64,000 bases of DNA from Coptis chinensis (taxonomy: Eukaryota; Streptophyta; Magnoliopsida; Ranunculales; Ranunculaceae), in NCBI GenBank assembly GCA_015680905.1, contig CM027385.1, forward strand, positions 25,426,501 to 25,490,500, given 5' to 3'. A model generated the notes under the pieces. The model did no database searches and was not told the DNA's origin. It saw only the letters and a list, made by a program, of their open reading frames with translations. A program made the translations under genes and the position numbers. The stretch's first letter is position 1, and each line of letters begins with the position of its first letter. Of this stretch, positions 46,053-57,420 are shown one piece after another.

Positions 46053-46231
46053 AAGAGATTGCAGAAAGTTATGGACTGCAATGTAATGATAACTGGTTCT
46101 AATGAGTTTGTATTTAGGAGGATAAAATTTTCCATTCAGAAAGGACTAGAGGCACAACTCGTTGCACGTTTGTCCTAATTATTTGTAAAACTCATTATCA
46201 TTATCAATCAAATTTCCACTTGAAAAAAAAA
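46053..46231 (+). pseudogene. Retroelement with restriction-like endonuclease, part 2 and poly(A) end
   Basis: The final reading frame after LINE excision: KRLQKVMDCNVMITGSNEF, then IQKGLEAQLVARLS and TAA at 46176-46178. A 3' UTR of about 45 nt ends in a nine-A tract (46223-46231), as expected for a retroposed element. No TSD could be matched because the 5' side is disturbed by B. Confidence 0.75.
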
Positions 46232-46660
46232 TACCAAAGCGTGACCCGCGCGCCGTAGGTTAAGTAGAATAATTTTATTATTTTTTTTTATATTAATTGC
46301 AATATTACCTCACGAGTACAGTATAGTACTCGTATGCCCAACCACTCCAGTAATTGCATAATTTTTTTTTTCATATTTTACGATGTCTAGAAAACTAAAA
46401 GAATTGAGGTTATCTAATTAAGGAACGTGCACGCACGGACAACCTCCCTTAATTCTTAAGTGGCCTGGCCGTTGGTTTGAAAAGCTTTTAGTATACGTGC
46501 TTCAAGGCTGTTGAAGGCACTATTTATATGAGTAGCAAGGATGCTCCAGGTAACACCTCTATACATCCTCGAATCTACTATCAGAGGATTCTATTTCTAG
46601 CAATAATCAGGCTTATTTTTGCATGCTCATTAGGAATTGCCTGTTAGACTTAAAACTTGC

Positions 46661-46905
46661 ATGAGATTAAGATCAAGTACGCATAAACCTGCCTTATTAG
46701 TTTATCATCAACGCAAAAATAATTGCCTATCTAGAAATTCACACATCACCACACACACACCACCTACACCCACCCCAACTACATTTGTAGCAATGGGTGA
46801 AGAAACAACAGAGAGACCTCTCTCTGATCTCTATAAGACTTTAAACGATGGACCTGAGTCCTACATAATTCTTGCAGATACTACGGGAGATTTTAGAATC
46901 CCCCC
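46661..46905 (+). pseudogene. E: gag N-terminal half, part 1
   Basis: Start at 46661 (MRLRSSTHK) in the context CTTGC-ATG shared with A and F; an upstream in-frame methionine at 46637 is less likely. Contains TERPLSDLYKTLNDGPES and GDFRIPP, then is cut by F. Open as far as the insertion. Joined to 61425-61998 it is one uninterrupted frame of about 270 residues. Confidence 0.8.
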
Positions 46906-48298
46906 TGATAATAGTGAAATTGACAATTTTACTAATGAATAAAGCGATGAAACTCTAAACGCAAGTAAAACTAAAACTGAACTATACTCGTGATTATCAA
47001 AGATTTCTACTCTCGATACTATTAAAGTAGAGTTGGAATAGAAGATTCGTTCCACTGCTAGTTCTTTAACATTCAAGTTTCCTATTATTATCAATCCTAC
47101 CAAAGTCAATAAGAGTTTTACGAATTATACTACGAAATGCTACAGAATACTAAAGTTTGAATCTAGAATAAGAATTAGGGGGGAATTGAATCCACCTTGA
47201 ATCCAACTTAAGAAACTAGCATAAATTATTGTAATCCAATTCTTACGTTCTTACTGTAAGAATTAGTCGTTCTAATCCCTAATTATACATGGCATCTCTA
47301 CCAATTCATAACTAGCATGTGAGGATGTCCATCCATTCTCATGGTGAATCAACGACCTTCTAGAGTGGAATAGACTCTTACAACGATTCTATAATATACA
47401 ATCAAGTTTTTATCAAGGTTTCATCAAACCTCTCTAATGGAGGTTTAGCCTTGATCCATCAAACTATCATTTCCATATGAAATTGAATAAGGCATACGAT
47501 AAAAATTCTAACTTTATTAAATTCATCTAAACAATAATTGAAATCTAAATTAACAACTAAGAAATCATTAACGACTAAGAATTGAAATTAGATTTAAGCA
47601 ATTGTAAATAACAAAAATCAAAATTATCAAGAACTAACTATTTTATTTATCTAATGAATGATAAACAATGATTCAATACTGAAATTAAAACAAGAATAAC
47701 AACTAATTAATTAATTGAAAAACTAGATCTAGAACTAAGCTTTAATGGCTACTTTCTATCTGAAGCTAATTGATTCTTAAGAGCTAAGTCTTGTATGTGT
47801 AAATGGAGGAGACCAGATCCACATTTTCGTGCATGGGCTAAGGGTCCATGTTTTTGGCCGAAAAATCGAGCCCAAAGCTCAATTTTTTCAGTCCACAAGG
47901 CCCTTTTCAGATTACTTTGACTTCAATAGGCTTTTTCTTCACTTCTGCTCCTCTGATTGGGTCAAGGTTTGGAACATTAGAAAGATCATTCCGAGCCGGT
48001 CGTTTTGACATAAGTTACGCCCAATTCCGAGAAATGAGTCCAAAGATACGATCTTCGAAAGTTCTGCTCACTTTTGTGTGTTTTTTCTGCCCGTCTTGGC
48101 CTTTAATCCCAAAACTTCTTAGCAACCAACCCTTACTCCTTTATATCGCCAAAGTGGCACATTTCTGCACATAATTAACTTCAATGCCTGAAATACATAA
48201 AAGCACATAATTAGAATTAACCCTTATTTATTACTCACATAATTGGTCTAAAAGTATTATTATTAAGGGGTTAAAACTACGGTTTTGGGCTCATATCA
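46906..48298 (-). repeat. F: 3' LTR
   Basis: Minus strand starts TGATATGAGCCC (one change from TGATAAGAGCCC) at 48298 and ends CTATTATCA at 46906. Confidence 0.93.
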
Positions 48299-50099
48299 AA
48301 CCACCCCCAAACAGCATTTTGCTTGTCCTCAAGCAAATATGAGAAATTAGTGTAAGTGACAAAAAATAGAGTCCTAACTAATCTCGTTTCGCCAAGTGCG
48401 ATTGCATTGACCATATGCGACAAGGCCTTAAACCACTAGGAATTCCCTAGTAGACGAGTTGTAGCCTCGTGAGAGTTTTCCAGTGAAGGTACTCACAAAC
48501 TTCATCTATACTACAACGACTTAGAAATAAAACTATTGTTTCCTTATCTATGTCTCAATTATCTATACATCTCACTAGCAATGAATACAGAATAATCAAG
48601 TCAAAACCTAAGCTAATATATGCATAATAATCAATCATCTACGAATAAACATTTATACAATGAGTAATACTATGAGATGAACTAGCAGGTCCGTTTATGA
48701 AAACTCGGAATAGCGTCCTTAAGTAGGTCCTCACATAAATGTCAAGACAAAAACCACTCTGATTTTTCCGCTCAAGTTTCGGTACTCCAGTGTGCAGTGG
48801 GCACACTTTACCTTACAAACTCTATGACACATAAGAAAGCCGGAGTCGATCAAATACATCTGCTACTTACTATCACACTAACCTATTCGTAATTGAGCTA
48901 GAGGTCTTTATTACGGGGATTAGGAGATGGTTTAAGAAGGAAGGAAATGGATATTCAAAAAGGACAAATCTGAGATAATAGAGGCTTCATATTATGTAAC
49001 TAGAGAAGCCTTTGTTATTTACGTTTGCTTCTACACTTTGTTTCCATCCTTAGCCATATTTTTTTCTTTTTCTTTGGCTTTTGACTCCTTGATTCTATTT
49101 TTGGAGTTCTAACTCTTTATTTTCTTTTATTTATTTATTTTTTTTATTTGGATGGAAACTTACTTTTCTCATCTGAAGCGACTAACAAATTCTTGATTTC
49201 AAAGGTTCTTCCCTTTACTATTCTTCATCTCTATTCTCAGACTTATTCAAAGAATTGGGTAGGTTGATTTTTTTCTTTTGTTTTGTTTTGTAACCGGGTA
49301 AAAGATTTGCAATTTATGGAAGGCTCAAGAAAGGATCAGAGGAGCGACTAGCGGAAAATAATTCATAGGTTTGAATTTCTGGCTAAATCGATCCAAAGAG
49401 GGCCTAAATTCTCGCTTAGGATATGGTATAGTGATCAAGCAAGTGGACGTGTGATTTTTCTATCCGGATTTTACTTCTCCCTTGTGTCATTTCTCAAATG
49501 TTTAACTCATATAATGTTTTAGGCTATATTCTCACAGGATTTCTATAATAAGTACTCTAGCCTAGATTTCAGAAACTTACTACCAACAATCATAGATACT
49601 CATGTAACATATTTATTGATAGATGCAAGGATTATTACCTACATAATAACCTAAGTTTCTAAAAACTATTCTAATGCAAAAGCTACGTGAGATTTGTAGA
49701 TTATCAAGAGAAGGAAACAATACCAATATTCCTAAGTGGCATAAACTTTTTCTTAATATTTTTTTTTAAATTTTTTTAAATTTTTAACTAGAAAACAAGT
49801 GCATATTATACATATTTATATCCTAACAGATACCTTAATTACACGTGTTTCTATGCCCCCCCCCCCTAAACAAGAATCATGTTTTGTCCTCAAAGTATTT
49901 AAATAAATAGGGTAGAGAAATAACATGGAAACGCGTGAAATTCTGGAACATTTGCTAAACCAGGTTAAACATACTAATATAGAAAAAAAAGACCGATGCA
50001 ACTCTATAAGAGTTCCACCCGTTATGGGGTTAATGAGAAATAATTTGCTTGGGACATAAGCAGACACTAACTGAAATAAAAACTAACCTTAACTCCCGT
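48299..50099 (-). other. F: 3' spacer and PPT
   Basis: PPT CCACCCCCAAA at 48301-48311 directly inside the 3' LTR. C-tract near 49857-49866 is the internal G tract of the other copies. Intron-like unit 49951-50087 has donor GTTAGT, but its acceptor reads CAA instead of CAG. Non-coding. Confidence 0.7.
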
Positions 50100-51020
50100 T
50101 TAAGCATTTTCCTCCTCATCCTTCATAAAGAAATGAGGTTCCTTCGTATCCTGCCATGCCATGGTAATTTGCCAGGCTTCACGCCACTTATCATCTACTA
50201 TAGCTAACCTATCAAGCACTACTTGGTTGGATGGGGTTTAAGGCGCAACCTGATGAGGTTGTATCCTCCACCCTTGCCAAGTCATTGCACGGAACGATCG
50301 AATAATACAATTGGTGGGTCTTACAATGTCGACCCCAACCTAATCCATGAAACGAGCACAAAAAATAGGGAAGAAACATAGCATTATTCGGAAAATTAAA
50401 ACAAGCATAAGAAGGTACTCATGCCTCTTTCTATGGGCTCGGGCTAAACTAGACATTAGGGTCACGGGAATATCATAAAGTGTACGTCCCCCAGCTAAAG
50501 CAAGGAAAATATGACAAGTTTCGTCATTCATAGAAAAATAAAGCCATTCCCCTATAATGTTTAGCATGATCCAAAACATAACAGTGCCCACGTTCATAGA
50601 CAAGCTACCAAGGGCGACGTTATAATCCTTTTAGTCCTCTATCCTAAAGATTCCTGCCCTGTAATGCTCAAGCAAATCATTATAGTTATACATGTACATA
50701 TTATCTACCAAATAGGCCCATGAGTCTTGTATTTCGGCCGGCATAGCAAGTCCAAGCACAAAGGCTAGCAAGAACTTGGAAATTTCCATTGGTTCATCCC
50801 CGATGGTGATGGAGAACACTTGTTCTCCATCTGGTCTATCAAAGAACTTACAATTATCATAAAAATAAGATGTAAGTGCAGGAGAATAAAGTTCATCAAG
50901 ACTTACCAATAGTGGCTCCCATCCTGCTAGAATGATCACTTCGCGAAACCATGCACCATAGGTGTCACTTTGGAACAAGTCTTCAAAAGACTGTTCCGGT
51001 ATGATACGAGGGAATGTCAT
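50100..51020 (-). pseudogene. F: accessory ORF2
   Basis: Start MTFPRIIPEQSF at 51020; end TAA at 50100-50102. Same frame throughout, with stops at about 50628 (TAA where B has CAA, Gln), near 50340 and near 50240. Blocks match B: YGAWFREVIILAGWEPLL, CKFFDRPDGEQVFSI, MEISKFLLAFVLGLAM, SMNVGTVMFWIMLNI. Unknown function. Confidence 0.8.
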
Positions 51021-51953
51021 CCCCAATAAACTCGCTGGAATAGCTGCGAAAGATCTTGGAACAACCCATAAAAAATTGGAATTTTTCTTGGCCACAGAGT
51101 TCTGGGCGGGAGGTGCGCTCCACCTATGCCTGGTTATGGCGCGGGGTGTGCCTTGGTGATTTTCAAGTTCTAGGCACTTGGGCGCAGGGTGCGCTCACTA
51201 TGTGCCTGGGATGGGCGCGGGTCGCGCTCAGGATGAAAACTGGAATTCTAGTGATGTGGGCGCATGTCGCGCTCAGCTCAGGGCTTGGTAGGGCGCGGGT
51301 CGCGCTCTGATGAAATTCTTTCGGTGATGATTGCCTTGAAGCGGTCGCTCCATCATCGGGCACACACTCGATTTGTTGATAGTGCTAAAATGGATAAGAA
51401 AGATGGGAATCGTGGGAGTGAAAGGTGAGAGATGAAAGTGAGGTGTAGTGTGGGTTGTGAGTGTAGAATGAATGAAGTTTTTATAGGTTTTAAGTTGCTG
51501 AAACGAATCGGGAAGTTGCCAAAAAGTTTTAATGCAATTTCCAGAAACAAAAAATTTCCAAAATCGAAAACAGAAACAACTCATATTATTGATGCTAAAA
51601 CAACTATAATATCTTTTAGAGTGAATTTAGGATAGAAACTGCCTAACTCATCGAGATTTCATCCTACCACAATATCTATTCATAAGGATGCCCATATCGG
51701 CAATATTCTCAACCCTCACTCCAACACAAATTCTAAACTGGAGTATCATATCAAAAATCATGCTAGAGTACATAATACCACCCCCAAACAATTTAGAAAT
51801 GTGGGATTAATGATAAAAACAATGCACAATTTGAAAATAACCATATTATATTAAAACTGAAATTCTAACAATATTTAACAACCAAATTCAAAATTAAATA
51901 CGGAATTCATAAATTAACATCCGAACTAAATAAAAAGCAAATACAAAACAACA
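51021..51953 (-). other. F: ORF2 leader with TATA box and GC-rich repeats
   Basis: GC-rich cassette at 51100-51310, TATAAAA at 51479-51485, PPT-like CCACCCCCAAA near 51780-51790. Non-coding. Confidence 0.65.
51479..51485 (-). promoter_or_regulatory. F: TATA box of putative internal promoter before ORF2
   Basis: TATAAAA on the minus strand in the conserved block; 459 nt upstream of the ORF2 start, close to the 447 nt in B. Confidence 0.5.
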
Positions 51954-52810
51954 TCAACTCATAATATTCCTAAACCACTCGCTGCTAGTAGTGGAAGGGA
52001 TATGGGAAGTTGATGGCTCCTAAGCTCCTGATGGGCTAGAGCCATCCGTCCTGCGGCGATGACTCTCGTGCCTCACAAACTGCTACTCAGAAGAAGCACC
52101 CCCCTGGAGTGGAAAGCGTGCAAGCATATCGTCTCAGAACTTGCACTGAGCTTCCATCTCGGCCTTCGTCTGTTCCCACCGCTTATCCTCGCGTTGGGCA
52201 CGAGTCTCGAAGTTATGACGCATGGTAGCCTACTGAGTTCAGAGGTCTTCACAAATAGTATTGAGAGAACTCATGCCACAATGAATCACAGCCATGCGTT
52301 TTGCATCCGACCTACACCTCTCCAAGGCATCGACATCAAAACATGCCATGTCCTCATCCTCCGAGTCATTCTCTTCAACTACCCTCTCTTCAGGCAACCT
52401 CCAAACTCTTTGGATACACTCTGTATAAATATGAGGATTTTGGTGCTCTTTCAGGCAAATCCTATCAGAAGTCGGAGTCGCTCTCAAGGTCATCATGATC
52501 TTCGTTATCAAAACAGGGAGAGGTGCAATACTCTTCCCAACTCCCCTAATCATGTTACTCAAAAACTCCAAAATATAGAACTTGTACTTCTGCTCCTGGA
52601 GTATCCAAAATATAGAACTTGTACTCCCCTAATCATGTTACTCAAAAACTCCAAAATATAGAACTGTCGGACCAAATCTTCATGGTAAAAATCGTCTGTC
52701 GAGTACCACAAACCACTCTAATCTCTCCTAACCATCTCATAACCATAAAACGGCATGAAGTGGTCGGCAGTAAACGTGTGCTCTGGCAAAATCCGACGTC
52801 TTTGAGCCAT
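51954..52810 (-). pseudogene. F: accessory ORF1 (internal deletion and small duplication)
   Basis: Start MAQRRRILPEHTF at 52810; end TGA at 51954-51956. Reads to EDLVRQFY and then jumps to EFLSNMIRGV, skipping about 350 bp present in B. At the junction a block of about 40 bp (CTCCCCTAATCATGTTACTC and what follows) is present twice, at 52543 and 52625. The rest (SDRICLKEH, EEENDSEDED) matches B. A TAG replaces Trp near 52726. Confidence 0.75.
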
Positions 52811-53828
52811 TGAAACTTTGGAACGATTTGGGTGTTTAAATGGAATGTGGGGATGGAGTTTGAGACAACCTCACTAACCAAACAGTGGTGGTGGCGCGGT
52901 AGTTCAAATTCCTCAAATTTTTGTTTTTTTTTCTATTGTTTTGGTGGTGGGAATTGGTGGGGGAATGATTTGGAGAGTGATTGGGATTGATTTAAATGTT
53001 TGGCGTGGGTGTAGTAAGGTTTTTTTTTTTTTTTTTTAGGTTAGGTTTTTTAGCTTAATGGTTGTTAATGGCGGTTTTGGAAAGTGAAATCACGACTGTT
53101 ATATTGAGGATGGAGACGCACGTGCGTTGCATGTGTTCACGAGATTGGGCCCAAGCCCAATTTGATTTTTCAAATTTTTTGCGCAACTTCAAACTAAATT
53201 TGCCGTTTCGTTACCGGTCCGATTTTTGTGAATGAACTATGGAAATGATTAGGAGAGAATTTCCAATCCAATGATCCCTAAAACACTCTATTCCGACCGT
53301 GGATGACATATAAGAAGATGGAAAATGCCTCAAAGTGCGTGCGTGATGTAAGTTATGCGAACGAATGAACTCTAATTTCATAGATAATGTCAACCCGAAT
53401 CGAAATACAATTAAACGGCCTATGCAACACAAATGGAAAGTTGAACAATCCAGTACAGAAATGAACACCCCACCCCAAAACAAATTTTTGGCAACGAAGT
53501 TTAGAAAATTTGTTTTAAAAGTGGGTCTTTTAAAGTCAGATTCCCGAGACTTCCTAAATTACTATTTTTATGATTTTAACAATTTTTATTTTTTATGAAT
53601 AAGATTTAATATAAGAAAAACAATAAAGCAATAAATGCATAATTGACACCATAGATGAACATAACTTAAAATCCGAGAAAACATGCAAGAGTGGAAAACG
53701 TGAATTATGTTTAACGTGGACTTAGGATCCGGTATTTACAGCCACACACTCCATAAGGAGGGTCTGGTTACCTGAATTGTGCACTTACCAATATATGGAA
53801 TTGAAAGGAAGTACACCAATGAAAAAGA
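52811..53828 (-). other. F: spacer between pol and ORF1
   Basis: Non-coding. Donor-like ATTG|GTAAGTGCAC at 53783-53788, 40 nt after the pol stop as in B; PPT-like CCACCCCAAA near 53468-53477. Confidence 0.65.
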
Positions 53829-54953
53829 TCAGTCCTCATAGACAGGGTCCTGTAAAAGGACTTCCTCTACATCAGGTGACAATAGCTTGTGAAAATGTTT
53901 CAACCGTTGGCCATTGAATTGAAAGGTACTGTTGTCCTTGCGATTTACCAAGGTGAATGCCCTATGAGGGGTGACTTCAGTAATCAGAAAAAGACCAGAC
54001 CAACGGGTTTTTAATTTCCCTGGAAAAATATGTAGACGGGAGTTATAAAGCAAGACTTTTTGAGCTACCACAAACTCTTTGTGCAAGATTTGCTTATCAT
54101 GAACACGTTTCATGTTAGCTTTATAATCCTTCACGAGATCATAAGAATCACTACAGATTTCTTCAAGCTCATTCAATTGCAACTTGCGCTTGACACCCGC
54201 CTCATCGACATTGAAGTTAAGGCTTTTTATAGCCCACATAGCACGGTGCTCCAATTCAATGGGCAAATGACAAGGTTTCCCAAATACAAGTCTAAAGGGA
54301 GACATACCTATAGGAGTTTTGAAAGCCATCCTATATGCCCATAAGGCATCAGATAGATGCTTTGACCAGTCTTTCCTATCAGGATTTATAGTTGTTTATA
54401 ATATCTTTTTGATTTCCCTATTAGAAACTTCTACTTTTCCGCTAGTTTGTGGATGATACGGAGTTGCTACTTTATGTGTAACTCCATACTTTTTCACTAG
54501 AGATGCAATAACTCTGTTATAAAAATGTGTTCCACCATCACTAATGATGGCTTTGGGAATGCCAAATCGACAGAAAATATATTCTTTAACAAAAAACACA
54601 ATTGTCTTATGGTCATTGCTACGGCAAGCCATGGTCTATATCCATTTAGACAAATAGTCCACGACGACTAGAATATAAATGAAACCGTGGGAAACTGGAA
54701 AGGGACCCCTGAAATCAATGCCCCATACGTCAAAAATTTCTACCACCATGATTGGATTCAATGACATCATATTACGCTTCATGATTTGCCCAAGTTGTTG
54801 GCAACGAATGCACATCTTGCAATGCACTTGGGCATCTTTAAAGACAGTAGGCCAATAAAACCAACATTGAAGAATTTTAGCAGCTGTTTTCATACCACTA
54901 AAATGGCACCATACTCTTTGTCATGGCAGAATGAGAGAACCTCATTATATTCC
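53829..54953 (-). pseudogene. F: integrase
   Basis: The zinc finger is frameshifted (HDKEYG, then a one-base loss), with CKMCIRCQQLG intact. Core: GIDFRGPFPVSHG, stop in place of Glu after SKWI (about 54636), [13 protein letters not shown] and [11 protein letters not shown]. The C-terminal part is a clean 166-codon frame (54329-53829) with [20 protein letters not shown] and KTRWSGLFLITEV, ending YED. Strand-transfer enzyme; inactive here. Confidence 0.9.
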
Positions 54954-55873
54954 TATTGGGGAATACAATGACGAATAATCCGATCCGCACAATACTTGAA
55001 AAGGTAGGGCTCATCCCAGTAGTATAACTTAACTCTGGCCAAGAACTTCTTACGTTCATTTCTTAACCAATCATAAGGAATAACATCAAACGCTAAATAA
55101 TTCACAATGTCAGCATACCATGGTGCAGAAAAAATAGCATACAAATGCTCATCCGGAAAAGAGTCCGGTATGGAGTCAGAATCACTATCATCGTCGTTTC
55201 TAAGTCTAGATAAGTGGTCGACAACTACGTTTTCGACCCCTTGTCTGTCCTTTATTTCTAATGTGAATTCTTGCAGGAGAAGAATCCATCGGATTAATCT
55301 CTGCCTAGCATCCTTCTTTACGAGAAGGTACCTAAGGGCTGCATGGTCCGTGTAAACTAGAGTCTTAGAACCAACCAAACAAGGACGAAACTTATCTAAA
55401 GCATAAACGACGGCTAAGAATTCTTTTTCAGTAGTTGTAAAACTCCTTTGAGCATCGTTTAGAGTTTTACTAGCATAATAAATAACGGTGGATTTATTAT
55501 CTAGTTTTTGTCCCAGGACAGCACCAACCGCATAATCACTAGCATCACACATGAGTTCGAAAGGTTTAGACCAATCGAGAGGCTGTATAATGGGTGCAGA
55601 AGTTAAGGCGGCCTTTAAAGTTTCAAAAGCCTGTTTACAGTTAAAATTAAAATCAAAGATGGCCTCCTTTAAAAGCAGATTAGTTAAGGGCCTAGCTATT
55701 TTTGAAAAATCTTTGATAAAGCGCCTATAAAAACTTTCATGGCTTAGAAAGGCTCTAATATCACGGACAGTCCGTGGTATAGGTAGAGTCCCTATCTTAT
55801 CTAGTTTGGCCTTATCTACTTCAATGCCATCACTAGATACGATGTGACCTAGTACTATGCCTTTTTTCACCAT
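54954..55873 (-). pseudogene. F: RT connection and RNase H
   Basis: A 306-codon open frame. It has [16 protein letters not shown] and [22 protein letters not shown] (end of RT), then RNase [19 protein letters not shown] (first Asp), [18 protein letters not shown] (Glu), [12 protein letters not shown] (Asp), LSRL. It ends at a stop after CIPQ, before integrase. RNase H removes the RNA strand during reverse transcription. Confidence 0.92.
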
Positions 55874-55951
55874 GAAGTGATATTTTTCCTAATTTAAAAC
55901 GAGACTCTTCTCTTCACATCGTGTTAAAACTTTAGACAGGTTAGACAGGCA

Positions 55952-57007
55952 TTAAGTGAAAGAGTCTACATAGATAGAAAAATCATCCATGAACACTTCC
56001 ATGAAATGCTCTACCATGTCACTAAATATATGAAGCATACACCGCTGGAAGGTACCAGGAGCATTACAAAGGCCAAAAGGCATTCGTTTATAGGCATATG
56101 TTCCAAAACGACATGTGAAGGTAGTCTTTTCTTGGTCATTAATATCAATAATCATTTGGAAATAGCCAAAGTAGCCATCCAAAAAACAATAAAAAGTATG
56201 ACCAGCTAGACGTTCAAGCATCTGATCTATAAAGGGTAAAGGAAAATGATCCTTTCGTGTCATGGCATTTAAACGTCTGTAATCAATACAGATCCTCCAT
56301 TTCATAGGACCATGCGTGGCAACATATTCACCCTTGGCGTTACGTACCATGGTAATCCCTGATTTCTTTGGAACTACATGAATGGGACTTACCCATTCAC
56401 TATCAGAGATTGGGTATATGATACCCGCATCGAGCAACCGTAAGTCCTCTTCCCTGACCACTTCTTTCATGGCAGGGTTTAAACGACGTTGAGGTCCGCG
56501 GGAAGTCTTTGTGTTATCCTCTAAATGGACACGATGAGTGCACACATTATGGTTAATTCCCTTAATGTCGGCTAGGGACCAACCAATCGCATAACGATGT
56601 TCCCTAATCACCCTGATCAACCTTGTCTCTTCCTCCTTAGAAAACAGAGAAGATATTATTATCGGATGACTATCATCTGGATCAAGTTGAATATACTTTA
56701 ACTCAGGAGGAAGAGGTTTAAGCACCGGGGTGGAAGGAATATCGATAAATGCTTCTGGAGGGTCCTCATCTTGAGTAATGAATACTTGCTTAGGCAGCAG
56801 GTATTCAAACTCTGTATATGGTGCAACCGAAGTGTCTACGATTTGTGTAGACTCGAAGATGGTGTTGACTTCCTCTACGTAGGAGTCATTGGCAAAATCT
56901 GAACTTCCAAAAGAAAGGAATTTATGCATATGGTTTTCTAGAAACGTGTTATTAAAGTAATCTTGAGCTAAGCTCTCGATCATGCTAACCTCTCCATCTA
57001 TAGACAA
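55952..57007 (-). pseudogene. F: reverse transcriptase
   Basis: A 351-codon frame with Athila-like RT: ICIDYRRLNAMTRKDHFPLPFI, CFLDGYFGYFQMIID, MPFGLCNAPGTFQRCML and VFMDDFSIY with the two catalytic Asp of the x-x-D-D box. A stop follows DSFT at 55952 and homology continues in the RNase H frame. The N-terminal 100 residues (GEVSMIESLAQDYFNNTF ...) form the link from protease; A shares their start before it diverges into domain X. Confidence 0.93.
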
Positions 57008-57016
57008 ATCTGGTAA

Positions 57017-57420
57017 CTATTTCATCATTTTAAAAACATTTACCTCAATCGAAAGATGGCCAAAAGGCAAGGACATCGAACCATCGTGGCAGTTTATAAA
57101 CACATTGGCAGTCACCAAGAAGGGTCGCCCTAAGATGATCGGAACAGAGTCGTTAGCGACTTCTGTATCGAGGATAACAAAATCAGCAGGATAGTAGAAA
57201 TCCTGGACCTTAACAAGCACGTTTTCAACCACACCCTTAGGGTACTTAATAGATCGATCCGCTAATTGCAACGTCATTTTAGTAGGTTGCATCTCTTGTA
57301 GACCTATTTGTTTATATAGATAATACGGGAGTAAGTTAACACTCGCCTCCAGGTCTAGTAAAGCGGTGGTCGTGTGGGAATCTCCTAAGGTGCATTGTAC
57401 AGTAGGACGACCAGGGTCCC
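57017..57420 (-). pseudogene. F: aspartic protease
   Basis: The active-site region at about 57325-57360 reads LLDLEASVNLLP: the catalytic Asp is kept, but the Gly of D-T/S-G is Glu. The flap and second half are clean: LQLADRSIKYPKGVVENVLV, ILDTEVANDSVPIILGRPFL. A stop at 57017 separates it from the RT frame. It would cleave the Gag-Pol precursor. Confidence 0.85.
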
